From Devosia soli (GTDB lineage Bacteria; Pseudomonadota; Alphaproteobacteria; Rhizobiales; Devosiaceae), in assembly GCF_000970455.1 (NCBI RefSeq), contig NZ_LAJG01000023.1, forward strand, positions 186,001-250,000: 64,000 nucleotides of DNA. The letters are read 5' to 3'. Positions 44,529-54,923 of this stretch are shown piece after piece (the stretch's first letter is position 1; the number at the start of each line of letters is the position of its first letter). Below the pieces are notes generated by a model that searched no databases, was not told the DNA's origin, and saw nothing but the letters and a program-made list of their open reading frames with translations. The translations under genes were made by a program, and so were the position numbers.

Positions 44529-44846
44529 TTGACCGCTGCCGCAAAACTGCCTGCCGAATGTGAAAGCAAGGACGACGTCCGGTTTGAGATCGACCGGATC
44601 GACCAGGCTTTGCTGGCCCTGTTTGCCGAGCGTCACCGCTATGTTACGCGTATGGCGGAGATCAAGACCGATCCGCACGAGGCCTATGACCCGGCGCGCA
44701 TCGAGGCAGTGGTCACCAAAGTGCGATCGCGCAGCCTCGATCTCGATCTCGATGAAGATCAGGCCGAACTGATCTGGCGGACGCTGATCGACTGGAACGT
44801 GAATTACGAAAAAGGCATCATCGCAGCCCGGCGCCGGGCGCGTTAG
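44529..44846 (+). CDS. Chorismate mutase (AroQ class)
   Basis: All-helical chorismate mutase converting chorismate to prephenate. The 105 residues have VRFEIDRIDQALLALFAERHRYVTRMAEIK, the conserved helix-1 segment, and a C-terminal Trp-containing helix (ELIWRTLIDWNVNYEKG). The start is a TTG with GGGGA 6 bases upstream; no nearby ATG. It is first in a short run with a GNAT gene and gatB. Monofunctional PchB-like enzymes are similar, so salicylate-type lyase activity cannot be excluded. Confidence 0.88.
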   Translation: MTAAAKLPAECESKDDVRFEIDRIDQALLALFAERHRYVTRMAEIKTDPHEAYDPARIEAVVTKVRSRSLDLDLDEDQAELIWRTLIDWNVNYEKGIIAARRRAR

Positions 44847-44884
44847 GGAGAGCCGGCTGGGCCGGCAACCATCAAGGAGCGGCC

Positions 44885-45394
44885 ATGGCAGTTATCGATA
44901 TTCGAAAAGCGGAAATCGGCGACGCTCCACGCATGGCTACCATCGCTTTCTCCGCCTGGGACACCGGCATCCGCCCGCTGCTCGACGAGAAGCCGGGACA
45001 CCGGGAAAACGAGCGGCAACGGTTGTCGCAGGCGGCGGGGATGAATTGGCAGAACGCTATCGTCGCAACGCTCAACGGCGTCGTTGTCGGCTGGTGCTGC
45101 CGCTCCAGGCGGCGCAACTACATTCCCTTCCTCTTTGTGATGCCGGACATGCAAGGGCATGGCATCGGCGCGCGGCTACTCAACAGGATGGAAATGATCC
45201 TCGAGCTCGAGGGGGCTGATCGGGTCTTGCTGGAAACGCCGGCCGACAATGTCCGCGCTGTGCGATTCTACGAACGCCAAGGCTATCAAATCCTGGCGCT
45301 GCGGACAGAGGCGCGTTCCGCGCACGAACCATTCATGAGCGTGCATCTCGAAAAGGAGCTGCATCCGTTCGATGGCGATATCGGCGAGGATTGA
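44885..45394 (+). CDS. GNAT-family N-acetyltransferase
   Basis: A 169-residue acetyltransferase. Motif A is IPFLFVMPDMQGHGIGARLLNRMEMILE and motif B FYERQGYQILALR. AAGGAG precedes the ATG. The acceptor is unknown; it might act on a protein, an amine or an aminoacyl group. It lies between the chorismate mutase and gatB genes. Confidence 0.9.
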   Translation: MAVIDIRKAEIGDAPRMATIAFSAWDTGIRPLLDEKPGHRENERQRLSQAAGMNWQNAIVATLNGVVVGWCCRSRRRNYIPFLFVMPDMQGHGIGARLLNRMEMILELEGADRVLLETPADNVRAVRFYERQGYQILALRTEARSAHEPFMSVHLEKELHPFDGDIGED

Positions 45395-45494
45395 GCGCCG
45401 GTAGCGGGCGGATTTCCGGCCATTGCGGTTGCATCGCCGTGCCAACCTCAGTAATCACATACTTACATTCTGCCTCGCCTTTCAGGACATTGAA

Positions 45495-46994
45495 TTGACC
45501 CTCGTCGACACCCGCACCCCTGACAAGAAGCGCCTGATTTCCGGTTCGACCGGCGATTGGGAAGTGATCATCGGCATGGAAGTGCACGCGCAAGTCACGA
45601 GCGAGTCCAAGCTGTTTTCGGGGTCGTCGACGGCGTTCGGCAATCCGCCGAATGCCAATGTCAGCTTCGTTGATGCGGCCATGCCCGGCATGCTGCCTGT
45701 CATCAATGAGGAATGCGTGCGCCAGGCCGTGCGCACCGGGCTGGGCCTCAAGGCAAAGATCAACAAGCGCTCCGTGTTCGACCGGAAGAACTATTTCTAT
45801 CCGGACTTGCCGCAGGGCTATCAGATTTCCCAGTTCAAGGACCCCATCGTCGGTGAGGGCAAGGTGTTGCTCGACGTCGATGGCGAAAAGATCGAAATCG
45901 GGATAGAGCGCCTGCACCTCGAGCAGGATGCCGGCAAGTCGATCCACGATCAGCATCCCAACATGAGCTTCGTCGATCTCAACCGGTCTGGCGTGGCGCT
46001 GATGGAAATCGTCTCCAAGCCCGACCTGCGCTCGGCCGAAGAAGCCAAGGCCTATCTATCCAAGCTGCGTACGATACTGCGCTATCTCGGCACCTGTGAC
46101 GGCAATATGGAGCAGGGCTCCATGCGTGCCGACGTCAACGTGTCGGTGCGCCGTCCGGGCGGCGAGTTCGGTACGCGCTGCGAAATCAAGAACGTCAACT
46201 CGATCCGCTTCGCGGGTCAGGCGATCGAATACGAAGCACGGCGTCAGATCGACATTCTGGAAGACGGCGGCTCGATCGACCAGGAGACACGCCTCTTCGA
46301 CCCCAAGAACGGGGAAACACGGTCCATGCGCTCCAAGGAAGAAGCGCATGACTATCGCTATTTTCCCGATCCAGACCTGCTGCCGCTCGAATTCGACGAT
46401 GCCTTCGTCGCCAAGATGGCCGAGGGACTGCCGGAGCTGCCAGACGAGAAGCAGGCGCGGTTCATCCGCGACCATGGCGTAACGGCATATGACGCGATGG
46501 TGCTGACGCTCGATCGCGAAACCGCGGACTACTATGAGGCTTGCGTCGCCCATGGCGGCACCAAGCGGGATGGCAAGGCAGTCGCCAATATTCTCAATGG
46601 CGACGTAGCCGCCTTCGCCAATAGCCAGGGTCTGGCTGTATGGGAAACGCATTTGCAGCCGGCGCAGATTGCCGGGCTCGTCGACCTGATCGCCGGCGGC
46701 ACGATTTCGTCCAAAGGTGGCAAGGACGTGTTGCAGATCCTGATCGGCGAGGAGCCGGAAGGCGATCCGGCCGAAATCGTCGAACGGCGTGGTCTCAAGC
46801 AGGTGACCGATCTCGGCGCGATCGAGAAGATCGTCGACGAGATCATCGCGGCTAACCCTGATCAGGTTGAAAAGGTCAAGGCCAAGCCAACGATGATCGG
46901 CTGGTTCGTCGGCCAGGCGATGAAGGCTTCGGGTGGCAAGGCCAATCCGCAGGCGTTGAACGAGCTGATGAAGCAGAAGCTCGGGATCGAATAA
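45495..46994 (+). CDS. gatB: Asp/Glu-tRNA amidotransferase subunit B
   Basis: Kinase/tRNA-binding subunit of GatCAB that activates the acyl group and receives ammonia. The 499-residue form starts at a TTG ([14 protein letters not shown]) with AGGA 7 bases upstream; the frame is open 24 codons more. Family motifs: [66 protein letters not shown] and the YqeY-like C-terminal domain. It ends at a strong bidirectional terminator. Confidence 0.96.
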   Translation: MTLVDTRTPDKKRLISGSTGDWEVIIGMEVHAQVTSESKLFSGSSTAFGNPPNANVSFVDAAMPGMLPVINEECVRQAVRTGLGLKAKINKRSVFDRKNYFYPDLPQGYQISQFKDPIVGEGKVLLDVDGEKIEIGIERLHLEQDAGKSIHDQHPNMSFVDLNRSGVALMEIVSKPDLRSAEEAKAYLSKLRTILRYLGTCDGNMEQGSMRADVNVSVRRPGGEFGTRCEIKNVNSIRFAGQAIEYEARRQIDILEDGGSIDQETRLFDPKNGETRSMRSKEEAHDYRYFPDPDLLPLEFDDAFVAKMAEGLPELPDEKQARFIRDHGVTAYDAMVLTLDRETADYYEACVAHGGTKRDGKAVANILNGDVAAFANSQGLAVWETHLQPAQIAGLVDLIAGGTISSKGGKDVLQILIGEEPEGDPAEIVERRGLKQVTDLGAIEKIVDEIIAANPDQVEKVKAKPTMIGWFVGQAMKASGGKANPQALNELMKQKLGIE

Positions 46995-47015
46995 GGCTTC
47001 CAGCACCCTTATTGA

Positions 47016-47050
47016 AAAGCCCGGCGCCGTGCATCGCGGGGCCGGGCTTT
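47016..47050. terminator. Bidirectional terminator between gatB and the proline-rich gene
   Basis: AAAGCCCGGC (47016-47025) pairs perfectly with GCCGGGCTTT (47041-47050), 15-nt loop. It can serve gatB and the leftward gene. Confidence 0.8.
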
Positions 47051-47063
47051 CTAGTTCGGGCGA

Positions 47064-47270
47064 TCAGATTTCCTGCGGACGCGGCGGATCACCGGGAACA
47101 GGCGGAATCTCCGGCTCGATGGATGGGCCGGGGTCCTCGACCGGCTGGTCGGGCATTGGAATTTCCTGCGGGCTCGAGGGAATGGGATCAGCCGGGACCG
47201 GTTGCGGCGGCTCGGGCTGGGGAACGACAGGTTCGTCGGGCTGCGGATCGATTTCGGGCGTGTTGGGCAT
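47064..47270 (-). CDS. Short proline-rich protein
   Basis: A 68-residue acidic protein, MPNTPEIDPQPDEPVVPQ..., with more than a third proline and many Glu/Asp, no Cys and no hydrophobic segment; it should be disordered. An ideal ribosome-binding site (GGAGG, 5-base spacing) precedes the ATG, which is the main reason to call it a gene. It is 47 bases downstream of the EamA gene and probably co-transcribed. No function is known. Confidence 0.7.
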   Translation of the reverse strand: MPNTPEIDPQPDEPVVPQPEPPQPVPADPIPSSPQEIPMPDQPVEDPGPSIEPEIPPVPGDPPRPQEI

Positions 47271-47317
47271 GAGAACCTCCTGCCGGCCAACGACAGGCCG
47301 GGCGGGAGGTTCCAGGC

Positions 47318-48214
47318 TTACATCGTCGCGGCGCGGCGACTCCAGATATGGCGAATGCGGCCATCGATAAACAAGAGGCCGAAGAAAATGACGAACATGC
47401 CGAGAACCTGAATCGGCAAGATGGTTTCGCCGAGAACCGTAACGCCGATGATCAGCGCCGAGATCGGAGCGATGAAGGTCGTTGTGGCAAAGTTGGTCGC
47501 GCCGACGCGCGGCAGGATGCGGTACATGATCTGGAACGTGAAAGCGGTCGACAAGAGGCCGATGGCGAGGGCGGCGCCGAAGGTTTCCGGCCGCGTCATG
47601 ACCGGAAGACCTTCGCCGATCAGAGCCACCGGTAGCGAGACCACCGCGGCGCCGGTCAGGGCGATCGCGGCGAAGGCGGTCGGCTCGATATGCTTGTAGC
47701 TGCGGGTGATGTTTAGCGAGATCGCGTAGCAGAGCGTGGCGCCGAGGCAGGCCGCAATGGCCCAAAGTTGAGACGAGCCACCGCCGGCGAGCGCCGGGGA
47801 CACCAGGATGGCCGCGCCGACAAAGCCGATCCCAACGCCAGTGAGCTTGGTGGGCGTGGCCTTTTCGCCCCCGATCCAAAAATGGGAAATGAGCGCGGTG
47901 ACCATGGGTGTCAGCGCATTGATGATGGCAGCGATGCCGCTCGCAAGGTGCGCCTGGGCGAGGGGAAAGAGCGCGAAGGGGATGGCATAGGCAATGATGC
48001 CCAGACCCCCCAGCTGCAGCCAGAGCTTTGGATCCCGCGGCACGGATTTCTTAAGCGCCAGCATGACCACCCAGCAGCCGAGCGCGCCGATGCCGACGCG
48101 GAGCGATGTCACCCAAAGCGGGCCGATCTCGCGGATGAGAATGGCGTTGAAGACGAAGGAACAGCCCCAGATGGCGCCAAGAAGGATAATCCAGAACCAA
48201 TCGCGCAGACTCAT
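47318..48214 (-). CDS. EamA/DMT-family transporter
   Basis: A 298-residue inner-membrane protein with ten helices in two EamA repeats (FWIILLGAIWGCSFVFNAILIREI; GATLCYAISLNITR onward), typical of drug/metabolite exporters of the RhaT/YdcZ type. The substrate is unknown. The second repeat contains the usual GETILPIQVLGMFVIFFGLLF end. It probably forms a transcript with the proline-rich gene. Confidence 0.9.
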   Translation of the reverse strand: MSLRDWFWIILLGAIWGCSFVFNAILIREIGPLWVTSLRVGIGALGCWVVMLALKKSVPRDPKLWLQLGGLGIIAYAIPFALFPLAQAHLASGIAAIINALTPMVTALISHFWIGGEKATPTKLTGVGIGFVGAAILVSPALAGGGSSQLWAIAACLGATLCYAISLNITRSYKHIEPTAFAAIALTGAAVVSLPVALIGEGLPVMTRPETFGAALAIGLLSTAFTFQIMYRILPRVGATNFATTTFIAPISALIIGVTVLGETILPIQVLGMFVIFFGLLFIDGRIRHIWSRRAATM

Positions 48215-48376
48215 CTTTAGGGGCCTTTCATCAAAGAGCGTGGACGCTACGCCTGCACGGAACGAAGGTCGAACCGATTTTGACGATGGGACCTATCAAT
48301 GACGCTGATGAGTAGCGGCTGCTGACAGAGAGTGTCAGGAGGGCAGGGTTGTGCTTCAGAGACGGGGGATGCAATC

Positions 48377-48985
48377 GTGGACAAGCATTTGCGCTATGCG
48401 GGCTTGGGCCTGGCCCAGCAGCAACGCGTTCTAATCGAGATGATCGCTGACGATGCGGTGTTGATGGATCTGCTCAAGACTATGGAGGCTTCAGCGCTGC
48501 CCGATGCACTGCTGACCTCCGGGGCGATCTACAACATGGTCTGGAATGTGCTGACCGGCCGACCAAAACATTTCGGGGTCAGGGATGCTGATGTAGCCTA
48601 TTTCGACGGCAGCGACCTGAGCTTTGCGGCCGAGGATCGAGTAATCCGGCATGTCGAGGCGCGGTTCGCCGGCAGCCCGATATCCGTGCAGCTCCGGAAC
48701 CAGGCGCGGGTGCATCTCTGGTTTCCCCAGAAATTCGGCATCGATTATCCGCAGCTCCGGAGCAGCGCCGAAATGCTCCGCTATTTTACGACCAACGCCT
48801 ATGCCGTCGGAGCGAGACTGAAGACGGGCAAGATCCAAATCCTGGCGCCGTTCGGGCTTGACGACCTTTTTTCATTTCGCCTGCGACCGAACACTGTCTT
48901 GCCGAACCGGCAAACTCACGACGAAAAGGGAAAGCGGGCGATGGCGTGCTGGCCGGAACTGCAATTCGAGCAATGGCCACTCTAG
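48377..48985 (+). CDS. Nucleotidyltransferase-like family protein (COG3575 type)
   Basis: A 202-residue protein from a GTG at 48377 (GGGGGA 7 bases upstream); a GTG at 48332 would add 15 residues. LLTSGAIYNMVWNVLTGRP, VRDADVAYFDGSDLSF and FPQKFGIDYPQL match the COG3575 nucleotidyltransferase-fold group, where the DxD strand holds metal (here DADVAYFD). The activity has not been established. It is convergent with purN. Confidence 0.8.
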   Translation: MDKHLRYAGLGLAQQQRVLIEMIADDAVLMDLLKTMEASALPDALLTSGAIYNMVWNVLTGRPKHFGVRDADVAYFDGSDLSFAAEDRVIRHVEARFAGSPISVQLRNQARVHLWFPQKFGIDYPQLRSSAEMLRYFTTNAYAVGARLKTGKIQILAPFGLDDLFSFRLRPNTVLPNRQTHDEKGKRAMACWPELQFEQWPL

Positions 48986-49057
48986 ACGGCGCGCCTCGGC
49001 TGTCGACCTGAGCTAAAACGGACTGGCGGTGGCCCTCGCGTGCCGACGGTCAGCGGA

Positions 49058-49645
49058 TCACTCGAGGCTGACGGAGCCGCTGGCGAGAAGGCGCAGGGCC
49101 TCGGGATAGATGCGGTGCTCTTCGACAAGCACGCGGGCCGAAAGGGTTTCGGGCGTGTCGCCCGGCAGTACGGGCACTTCCGCCTGGAGAATTGCTGGGC
49201 CTTCATCAAGGCCGGGCGTTACGAAATGCACGGTGCAGCCATGAACCGTGACGCCATCGGCGATGACGCGGGCGTGGGTGTCGAGGCCTTTATAGGCGGG
49301 GAGCAGGGAGGGATGAATGTTGATCATCCGGCCACGCCAGCGCTCGACGAAGTCTTCGCCCAGGATGCGCATGAAGCCGGCGAGGCAGACGATGTCGACT
49401 TCCCAACTTTCAAGGATCTGGGTCATCGTATCCTCGAACATGTCGCGGCTCGGGAACTTGCTCTGGGCCAGAGAGGCCGTGGCAATCCCATGCTGCTGCG
49501 CGATTTCAAGGCCCGGCGCGGCGGCGCGGTTGGAGAGGACCCCGACAATTTCGGCTGGAAAGTCAGGCGCTTTGGCCGCCTCGATCAGGACGGACATATT
49601 CGAGCCGCGGCCCGAGATCAGGACGCCGACCTTCTTGCGGCTCAC
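49058..49645 (-). CDS. purN: Phosphoribosylglycinamide formyltransferase
   Basis: Folate-dependent GAR transformylase of purine synthesis. The 195 residues show [16 protein letters not shown] (phosphate loop), [29 protein letters not shown] with the catalytic Asn-x-His, and [19 protein letters not shown]. It overlaps the purM stop by 4 bases. Confidence 0.96.
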   Translation of the reverse strand: MSRKKVGVLISGRGSNMSVLIEAAKAPDFPAEIVGVLSNRAAAPGLEIAQQHGIATASLAQSKFPSRDMFEDTMTQILESWEVDIVCLAGFMRILGEDFVERWRGRMINIHPSLLPAYKGLDTHARVIADGVTVHGCTVHFVTPGLDEGPAILQAEVPVLPGDTPETLSARVLVEEHRIYPEALRLLASGSVSLE

Positions 49646-50718
49646 AGGGCGAGCTTTCCGCGGAAGGTTACGGGTTCGCCCGCTCGCGCCGTCAACTGAC
49701 CGACAATGGCAGCGATCTCGCCGGAAGCGGTGAGGCTCTCCACCAGCTTGTCGGCATCCTCCGTTGCAACGGCCACGAGCATGCCGACGCCGCAGTTGAA
49801 GGTGCGTAGCATTTCACGCTCGCTCATGCCGCCGACGCTGGAAAGCCAGCCGAAAACGGGCGGGACGGTCACGGCAGCAAGGTCGATGTCGGCTGCCAGA
49901 TCATCGGGCAGCACGCGGGGAATATTGTCTACGAAGCCGCCACCGGTGATGTGGGCGAGGGCCTTGATGCCGATGCCATCCTTGAGCGCGGCGAGGATCG
50001 GCTTGACGTAGATGCGGGTCGGCTCGAGGAGTGCCTCGGCCAGCGTCTTGCCGGTTTCAAATGGGGCAGTCGCATTCCAGGCGAGGCCGGAAACCTCGAC
50101 GATCTTGCGGACCAACGAATAGCCGTTGGAATGAACGCCCGAGGAGGCGATGGCAACCAGCGTATCGCCGGCAGCAATATCCTTGCGCGGCAGAAGATTT
50201 TCGCGCTCGGCAGCGCCCACGGCAAAGCCGGCAAGGTCATAGTCGTTACCATGATACATGCCCGGCATTTCGGCGGTTTCACCGCCGATCAGGGCGCAAC
50301 CGGCGAGGCGGCAGCCATGGGCAATGCCTTCGACAATGGCTGTGCCCTGGGCAACATCGAGTTTGCCGGTTGCGAAATAATCAAGGAAAAACAGGGGCTC
50401 GGCGCCCTGCACGATGAGATCATTGACGCACATGGCGACAAGATCCTGCCCGATCGTGTCGTGCTTGCCCGTGTCGATGGCAATCTTGAGCTTGGTGCCG
50501 ACGCCATCATTGGCCGCGACGAGGACGGGATCCTTAAAGCCAGCCGCCTTGAGATCGAAAAGGCCGCCAAAGCCGCCAATCTCGCCGTCGGCGCCGGGGC
50601 GGCGCGTCGAGCGCACCGCGGGCTTGATCGCTTCGACAAGAGCGTTGCCGGCATCGATGTCGACGCCCGCCTGCTTGTATGAAAGACCATTTGATGGCAG
50701 GTTTTCCACGTCGGACAT
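49642..50718 (-). CDS. purM: Phosphoribosylformylglycinamidine cyclo-ligase (AIR synthetase)
   Basis: ATP-dependent ring closure of FGAM to AIR. The 358 residues show [46 protein letters not shown] and [17 protein letters not shown], standard for PurM. The purM-purN pair is divergent from the AI-2E transporter gene across a 238-base gap that holds both promoters and no recognised riboswitch. Confidence 0.96.
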   Translation of the reverse strand: MSDVENLPSNGLSYKQAGVDIDAGNALVEAIKPAVRSTRRPGADGEIGGFGGLFDLKAAGFKDPVLVAANDGVGTKLKIAIDTGKHDTIGQDLVAMCVNDLIVQGAEPLFFLDYFATGKLDVAQGTAIVEGIAHGCRLAGCALIGGETAEMPGMYHGNDYDLAGFAVGAAERENLLPRKDIAAGDTLVAIASSGVHSNGYSLVRKIVEVSGLAWNATAPFETGKTLAEALLEPTRIYVKPILAALKDGIGIKALAHITGGGFVDNIPRVLPDDLAADIDLAAVTVPPVFGWLSSVGGMSEREMLRTFNCGVGMLVAVATEDADKLVESLTASGEIAAIVGQLTARAGEPVTFRGKLAL

Positions 50719-50956
50719 GAGCCTATCGCCAATGCTGGGGATATCGGTAACGCTGAGGCGTCCGAGACCCCGTCTGGTTGAACTTCTCGGTGCTGGCCGC
50801 TAGAGCTTTCGTGCTTTCCCGCGGGAATCGCGCAATGCTCTAGGTCTTTGGTTTTTGTCGCGTTTTCGTTGTGCAAAGGTGATAGGCGCCGATGCCGGAA
50901 CCGCTAGAAGGCCTGATAGCTTCTCGGATAGTCAGACGCAAGGGCCGCCCGGCACC

Positions 50957-52048
50957 ATGAACCTTAGAAATCAAGTGCTGATCTGGATCGGCTTCTTTGT
51001 CTTCCTGATCCTCGCCTTATGGATTTTCCGCGGCATTTTACTGCCTTTCGTCGTCGGCGCCGCACTGGCCTATCTCCTCAACCCGCTGGTGGCGCAATTG
51101 CAAAGATGGCGGTTCAGCCGCGGCTGGGCCACGGCTGTCGTCTTGCTCAGCGTCGTGGCCATCATCATCAGCCTTTTCGTGATGCTGCTGCCGATGGTGG
51201 CGTCGCAGGTGTTGGGGCTCGTGCAGCGACTACCGGGCTATGCTGCCGATCTCGAGGCACTGGCGCGGCGCTGGGCGCCGGAATTGAACCAGTGGCTGGG
51301 GCCGGAGCGCGCGGCGCAGGTGGAACGCACCGTATCGGACATGATGGGCCAGCTCGTTGGCCTTGTCGGTATCCTAACCTCGGAAATCGTCAATTCGGGG
51401 ATGACCCTGATCAGCGTGATCGGCTTCACGATCTTTACCCCCGTCGTCGCCTTCTACCTGTTGCTGGACTGGGACGGGATGGTGCGGGGCGTGCACGACC
51501 TGCTTCCGCGAAAGCATCGGGCGGAAATTCTCGGCATCCTGCGCGATATCGATAGCTCCATGGCCGGCGTGATCCGCGGGCAGGGCGGCGTGCTGCTGAT
51601 CGACGCCGTTTTTTACGCTGCCGCGCTTTCGCTTGTCGGTCTCAATTTCGGCCTCGCCGTCGGCCTCATTGCAGGGCTCCTAAGCTTTATCCCCTATGTG
51701 GGCTTCGGGGTTGGCCTGGCTCTGTCGGTGGGGATCGCTATCGTACAATTCTGGCCGAACTGGTGGATGGTTGTCGTGGTCTTCGGCATCTTCATGGGCT
51801 GGCAGTTCATCGAAGGGAACGTGCTTTATCCCAAGCTTGTCAGCAGCTCGATCAACATCAATCCGGTCTGGCTGATGTTCGCACTGCTCGCTTTCGGCGC
51901 GCTCTTCGGATTCCTTGGCCTTTTGCTTGCAGTGCCGCTCGCGGCGATCGGGGGCGTGCTCGTGCGCTATGCCGTGCGGAAATATAAGGGCAGCACCCTC
52001 TATCTCGGCTCGAGCCACGGCGGACAGGGTGGCAATACCTCTGCGTGA
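50957..52048 (+). CDS. AI-2E transporter family (PerM-like) membrane protein
   Basis: A 363-residue inner-membrane protein (MNLRNQVLIWIGFFVFLIL...) with about eight helices, of the AI-2E exporter/PerM family, whose substrates in most bacteria are unknown. Typical parts: LPFVVGAALAYLLNPLVAQL, FYLLLDWDGMV, LSFIPYVG, and MGWQFIEGNVLYPKLVSSSI. The frame is open 34 codons further up, but the family starts here. hdaA begins inside its 3' end, the usual order purM/AI-2E/hdaA/ppk. Confidence 0.9.
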   Translation: MNLRNQVLIWIGFFVFLILALWIFRGILLPFVVGAALAYLLNPLVAQLQRWRFSRGWATAVVLLSVVAIIISLFVMLLPMVASQVLGLVQRLPGYAADLEALARRWAPELNQWLGPERAAQVERTVSDMMGQLVGLVGILTSEIVNSGMTLISVIGFTIFTPVVAFYLLLDWDGMVRGVHDLLPRKHRAEILGILRDIDSSMAGVIRGQGGVLLIDAVFYAAALSLVGLNFGLAVGLIAGLLSFIPYVGFGVGLALSVGIAIVQFWPNWWMVVVVFGIFMGWQFIEGNVLYPKLVSSSININPVWLMFALLAFGALFGFLGLLLAVPLAAIGGVLVRYAVRKYKGSTLYLGSSHGGQGGNTSA

Positions 52049-52763
52049 CGATAGGCTGCGGCAACTACCGCTGGAACTGGGGCACACGCCATCGCATGCC
52101 GAGGATGATTTCCTTGTCGGCGAGGGTAATGCCCTTGCCCATAGCCGTATCCTTGCCTGGCCGCATTGGCCCGATGCAGTGACGCTGCTGATCGGCCCGG
52201 CTGCGTCGGGAAAATCGCATCTCGCGCGGATTTTCGCTGATCGCAGCCATGCTGGCTTCGTCACGCCCGAAGCCATTGCCGATATTGCCGGCAGGAATGA
52301 GCGCGGCCCGTTGGTGGTCGAGGATGTCGATCGTCTCGGTTATGACGAGCCGAGCCTTTTTCACCTGCTCAACCAGGCCATGCGCGGCGAGCGCACGCTT
52401 TTGCTGACGGCGCGGAGCGAAGTGAGCGACTGGACTTTGGCCACCGACGACGTGCGTTCGCGCATTCGCCGGGCGCCGGCCTTCCGGCTCGAAGTCAGCG
52501 ACGACATAGAACTGTCACAGATGTTCGCCAAACTTTTCGGCGATCGTCAGATCAAGGTCGACCCGAAAATCATCCTCTATCTCGTGGCCCGCATGGAGCG
52601 CAGCCCCGAGGAAGTGGCTGTGCTCGCAGACCACATGGATCGGCTTGCCCTAGCGAGGGGCACGGCCATCACGCGCACGATCGCTGCAGAGGCACTCTCG
52701 TTTCGTGAGGCCGAGCGCGGAGACGACGGGCAACAGGATGGGGACCTTACAACCGATGAATGA
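52029..52763 (+). CDS. hdaA: DnaA regulatory inactivator homolog HdaA
   Basis: DnaA-related AAA+ protein that, with the DNA sliding clamp, promotes hydrolysis of DnaA-ATP after replication starts. From a GTG at 52029 it is 244 residues. RQLPLELGH near the N-terminus is the likely clamp-binding motif. Walker A is GPAASGKS (56-63) and Walker [11 protein letters not shown]; a [13 protein letters not shown] segment holds the sensor/arginine region. It overlaps the AI-2E gene by 20 bases and ppk by 8. Confidence 0.88.
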   Translation: MAIPLRDDRLRQLPLELGHTPSHAEDDFLVGEGNALAHSRILAWPHWPDAVTLLIGPAASGKSHLARIFADRSHAGFVTPEAIADIAGRNERGPLVVEDVDRLGYDEPSLFHLLNQAMRGERTLLLTARSEVSDWTLATDDVRSRIRRAPAFRLEVSDDIELSQMFAKLFGDRQIKVDPKIILYLVARMERSPEEVAVLADHMDRLALARGTAITRTIAAEALSFREAERGDDGQQDGDLTTDE

Positions 52764-54921
52764 AATGAGCGAGTTCACTGAAGCCGAAGGCGTTGCCCCT
52801 GATATCGAGGCGCTGCGCCAGAGCCCGGCGCGGTTCGTCAACCGTGAGGTGAGCTGGCTGCAGTTCAACATGCGGGTGCTCGAAGAAGCCGGCAACCAGA
52901 GCCACCCGCTGCTTGAACGCCTGCGGTTCGTTTCCATTTCAGCCAACAATCTCGACGAATTTTACATGGTCCGCGTCGCCGGCCTCAAAGGCCAAATTCG
53001 CGCCGGGCTCGCCAAGCAAAGCGCCGACGGGTTGAGCCCGGCCGAGCAGCTAGAGGAAATCGCGACGCTGGCCCAGCATCTGCAGCGCGACCAGCAGGAT
53101 CATTGGGAGGACCTGCGTGAAGAGCTTTTCGCGCAGAACGTTGTCATCCACGAATCGAACGATCTGACCGAGGAGCAGGTGTCGTACCTGCAAAAGCTTT
53201 TCCGCGAGGAAATCTTCCCGGTGCTGACCCCGATCGCAGTCGATCCAGCCCATCCGTTCCCGTTCATCCCTAACCTCGGCCTCGCTCTCGCCTTCGAATT
53301 GCGCCGGCCCGATAGCGACCAGCCATTAACCGCACTGGTGCGAATTCCGGGCAATCTCGACCGGTTCATCAACCTGCCAAACGAACTCGTTTCGGAGGGA
53401 CGCACGGAAGTCGTGACCATCGACACGCTGGTCAAGCTCTTCTTCCACAAGATGTTCCCGGGGCACGAGGTCGTCGGCTCGGGCGCTTTCCGCATCATCC
53501 GCGACAGCGAAATCGAAATCGACGACGAAGCGGCCGACCTCGTGGTCGAGTTCGAATCGGCCCTGCGCCAGCGCCGGCGCGGTCAGGTGATCCGGCTTGA
53601 GATCGAGCGTTCTATGCCCCGGGCGCTGCAGCGCCAGATCGGCGAGCAGATGGGCATCAAGGATGCCGATGTATTCGAAGTGCAGGGCTTCCTCGGCCTC
53701 GCCGATGCGCGCAAGATTTGCGACGTCGACCGGCCGGACCTGAAATTCACCCCCTATATCGCGCGCTTTCCCGAGCGCATCCGCGACTATAACGGGGACA
53801 GCTTCGCCGCTATTCGCGCCAAGGACATTCTCGTTCATCATCCGTTCGAGAGTTTCGACGTCGTTGCCCAGTTCCTGATGCAAGCAGCGCGCGACCCCGA
53901 TGTCGTCGCGATCAAGCAGACGCTCTATCGCACCTCCTCGGATAGCCCGATCGTCAAGGCGCTGGTAATGGCAGCGGAAGCGGGTAAGTCGGTGACGTGC
54001 CTTGTCGAACTCAAGGCGCGCTTTGACGAAGAAGCCAATATTCGCTGGGCGCGCGACCTCGAACGCGCCGGCGCGCAGGTGGTTTTCGGGTTCGTCGAAC
54101 TCAAGACGCACGCCAAACTGAGCCAGGTGGTGCGGCGCGAAAAGGGCAAGCTGGTGAGCTACTGCCATATCGGCACGGGCAATTATCACCCCATCACCGC
54201 CAAGATTTATACCGACCTGAGCTACTTCACCATCGATCCGGCAATCACCCGCGACGTGGCGCGGGTCTTCAACTTCATTACCGGCTATGCGCGGCCCACT
54301 GAACTCGAAACTATCGCAGTATCGCCGGTCAACCTGCGCCAGACGCTGATCAACAATATTGCCCGCGAGATCGAACTGGCGCGCAGCGGCCAGCCTGCCT
54401 CGATCCTGCTCAAGATGAATGCGCTGGTCGATCCGCAGGTGATCGACGCGCTTTATGACGCGAGCCAGGCAGGCGTGAAGGTTGACCTGATCGTGCGCGG
54501 CATCTGTTGCCTGCGTCCAGGCATTCCCGGATTTTCTGACAACATCCGCGTCAAATCCGTGGTCGGACGGTTCCTCGAGCACAGCCGCATCTATTGCTTC
54601 GGCAACGGCGAAGCGATGCCATCCCAGCGGGCGCTCGTTTATATTTCCTCTGCGGACCTGATGGGGCGCAACCTCGATGGGCGCGTCGAGGTTATGGTAC
54701 CGATCCTGAATAGAACCGTGCACAAGCAAATTCTTGACAGGACAATGGTTGCCTATTTGAAGGACAACCAGCAGAGTTGGGAAGTGCTGCCGGACGGCAG
54801 CTCGCACCGGCTGCGCGTGGCGGAAGGCGCCGATCCGTTCAACGCGCACAACTACTTTATGACCAATCCCTCGCTGTCCGGACGCGGCAGCGCCGGTATT
54901 GGAGACGGCGACGAGGGTTGA
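52756..54921 (+). CDS. ppk: Polyphosphate kinase 1
   Basis: Makes polyphosphate from ATP reversibly. From the ATG at 52756 it is 721 residues; ATGs at 52738 and 52765 are alternatives. It contains [50 protein letters not shown] and the phospho-His region [16 protein letters not shown]. Family length about 690-740. ppx follows at once. Confidence 0.96.
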   Translation: MNEMSEFTEAEGVAPDIEALRQSPARFVNREVSWLQFNMRVLEEAGNQSHPLLERLRFVSISANNLDEFYMVRVAGLKGQIRAGLAKQSADGLSPAEQLEEIATLAQHLQRDQQDHWEDLREELFAQNVVIHESNDLTEEQVSYLQKLFREEIFPVLTPIAVDPAHPFPFIPNLGLALAFELRRPDSDQPLTALVRIPGNLDRFINLPNELVSEGRTEVVTIDTLVKLFFHKMFPGHEVVGSGAFRIIRDSEIEIDDEAADLVVEFESALRQRRRGQVIRLEIERSMPRALQRQIGEQMGIKDADVFEVQGFLGLADARKICDVDRPDLKFTPYIARFPERIRDYNGDSFAAIRAKDILVHHPFESFDVVAQFLMQAARDPDVVAIKQTLYRTSSDSPIVKALVMAAEAGKSVTCLVELKARFDEEANIRWARDLERAGAQVVFGFVELKTHAKLSQVVRREKGKLVSYCHIGTGNYHPITAKIYTDLSYFTIDPAITRDVARVFNFITGYARPTELETIAVSPVNLRQTLINNIAREIELARSGQPASILLKMNALVDPQVIDALYDASQAGVKVDLIVRGICCLRPGIPGFSDNIRVKSVVGRFLEHSRIYCFGNGEAMPSQRALVYISSADLMGRNLDGRVEVMVPILNRTVHKQILDRTMVAYLKDNQQSWEVLPDGSSHRLRVAEGADPFNAHNYFMTNPSLSGRGSAGIGDGDEG

Positions 54922-54923
54922 GT

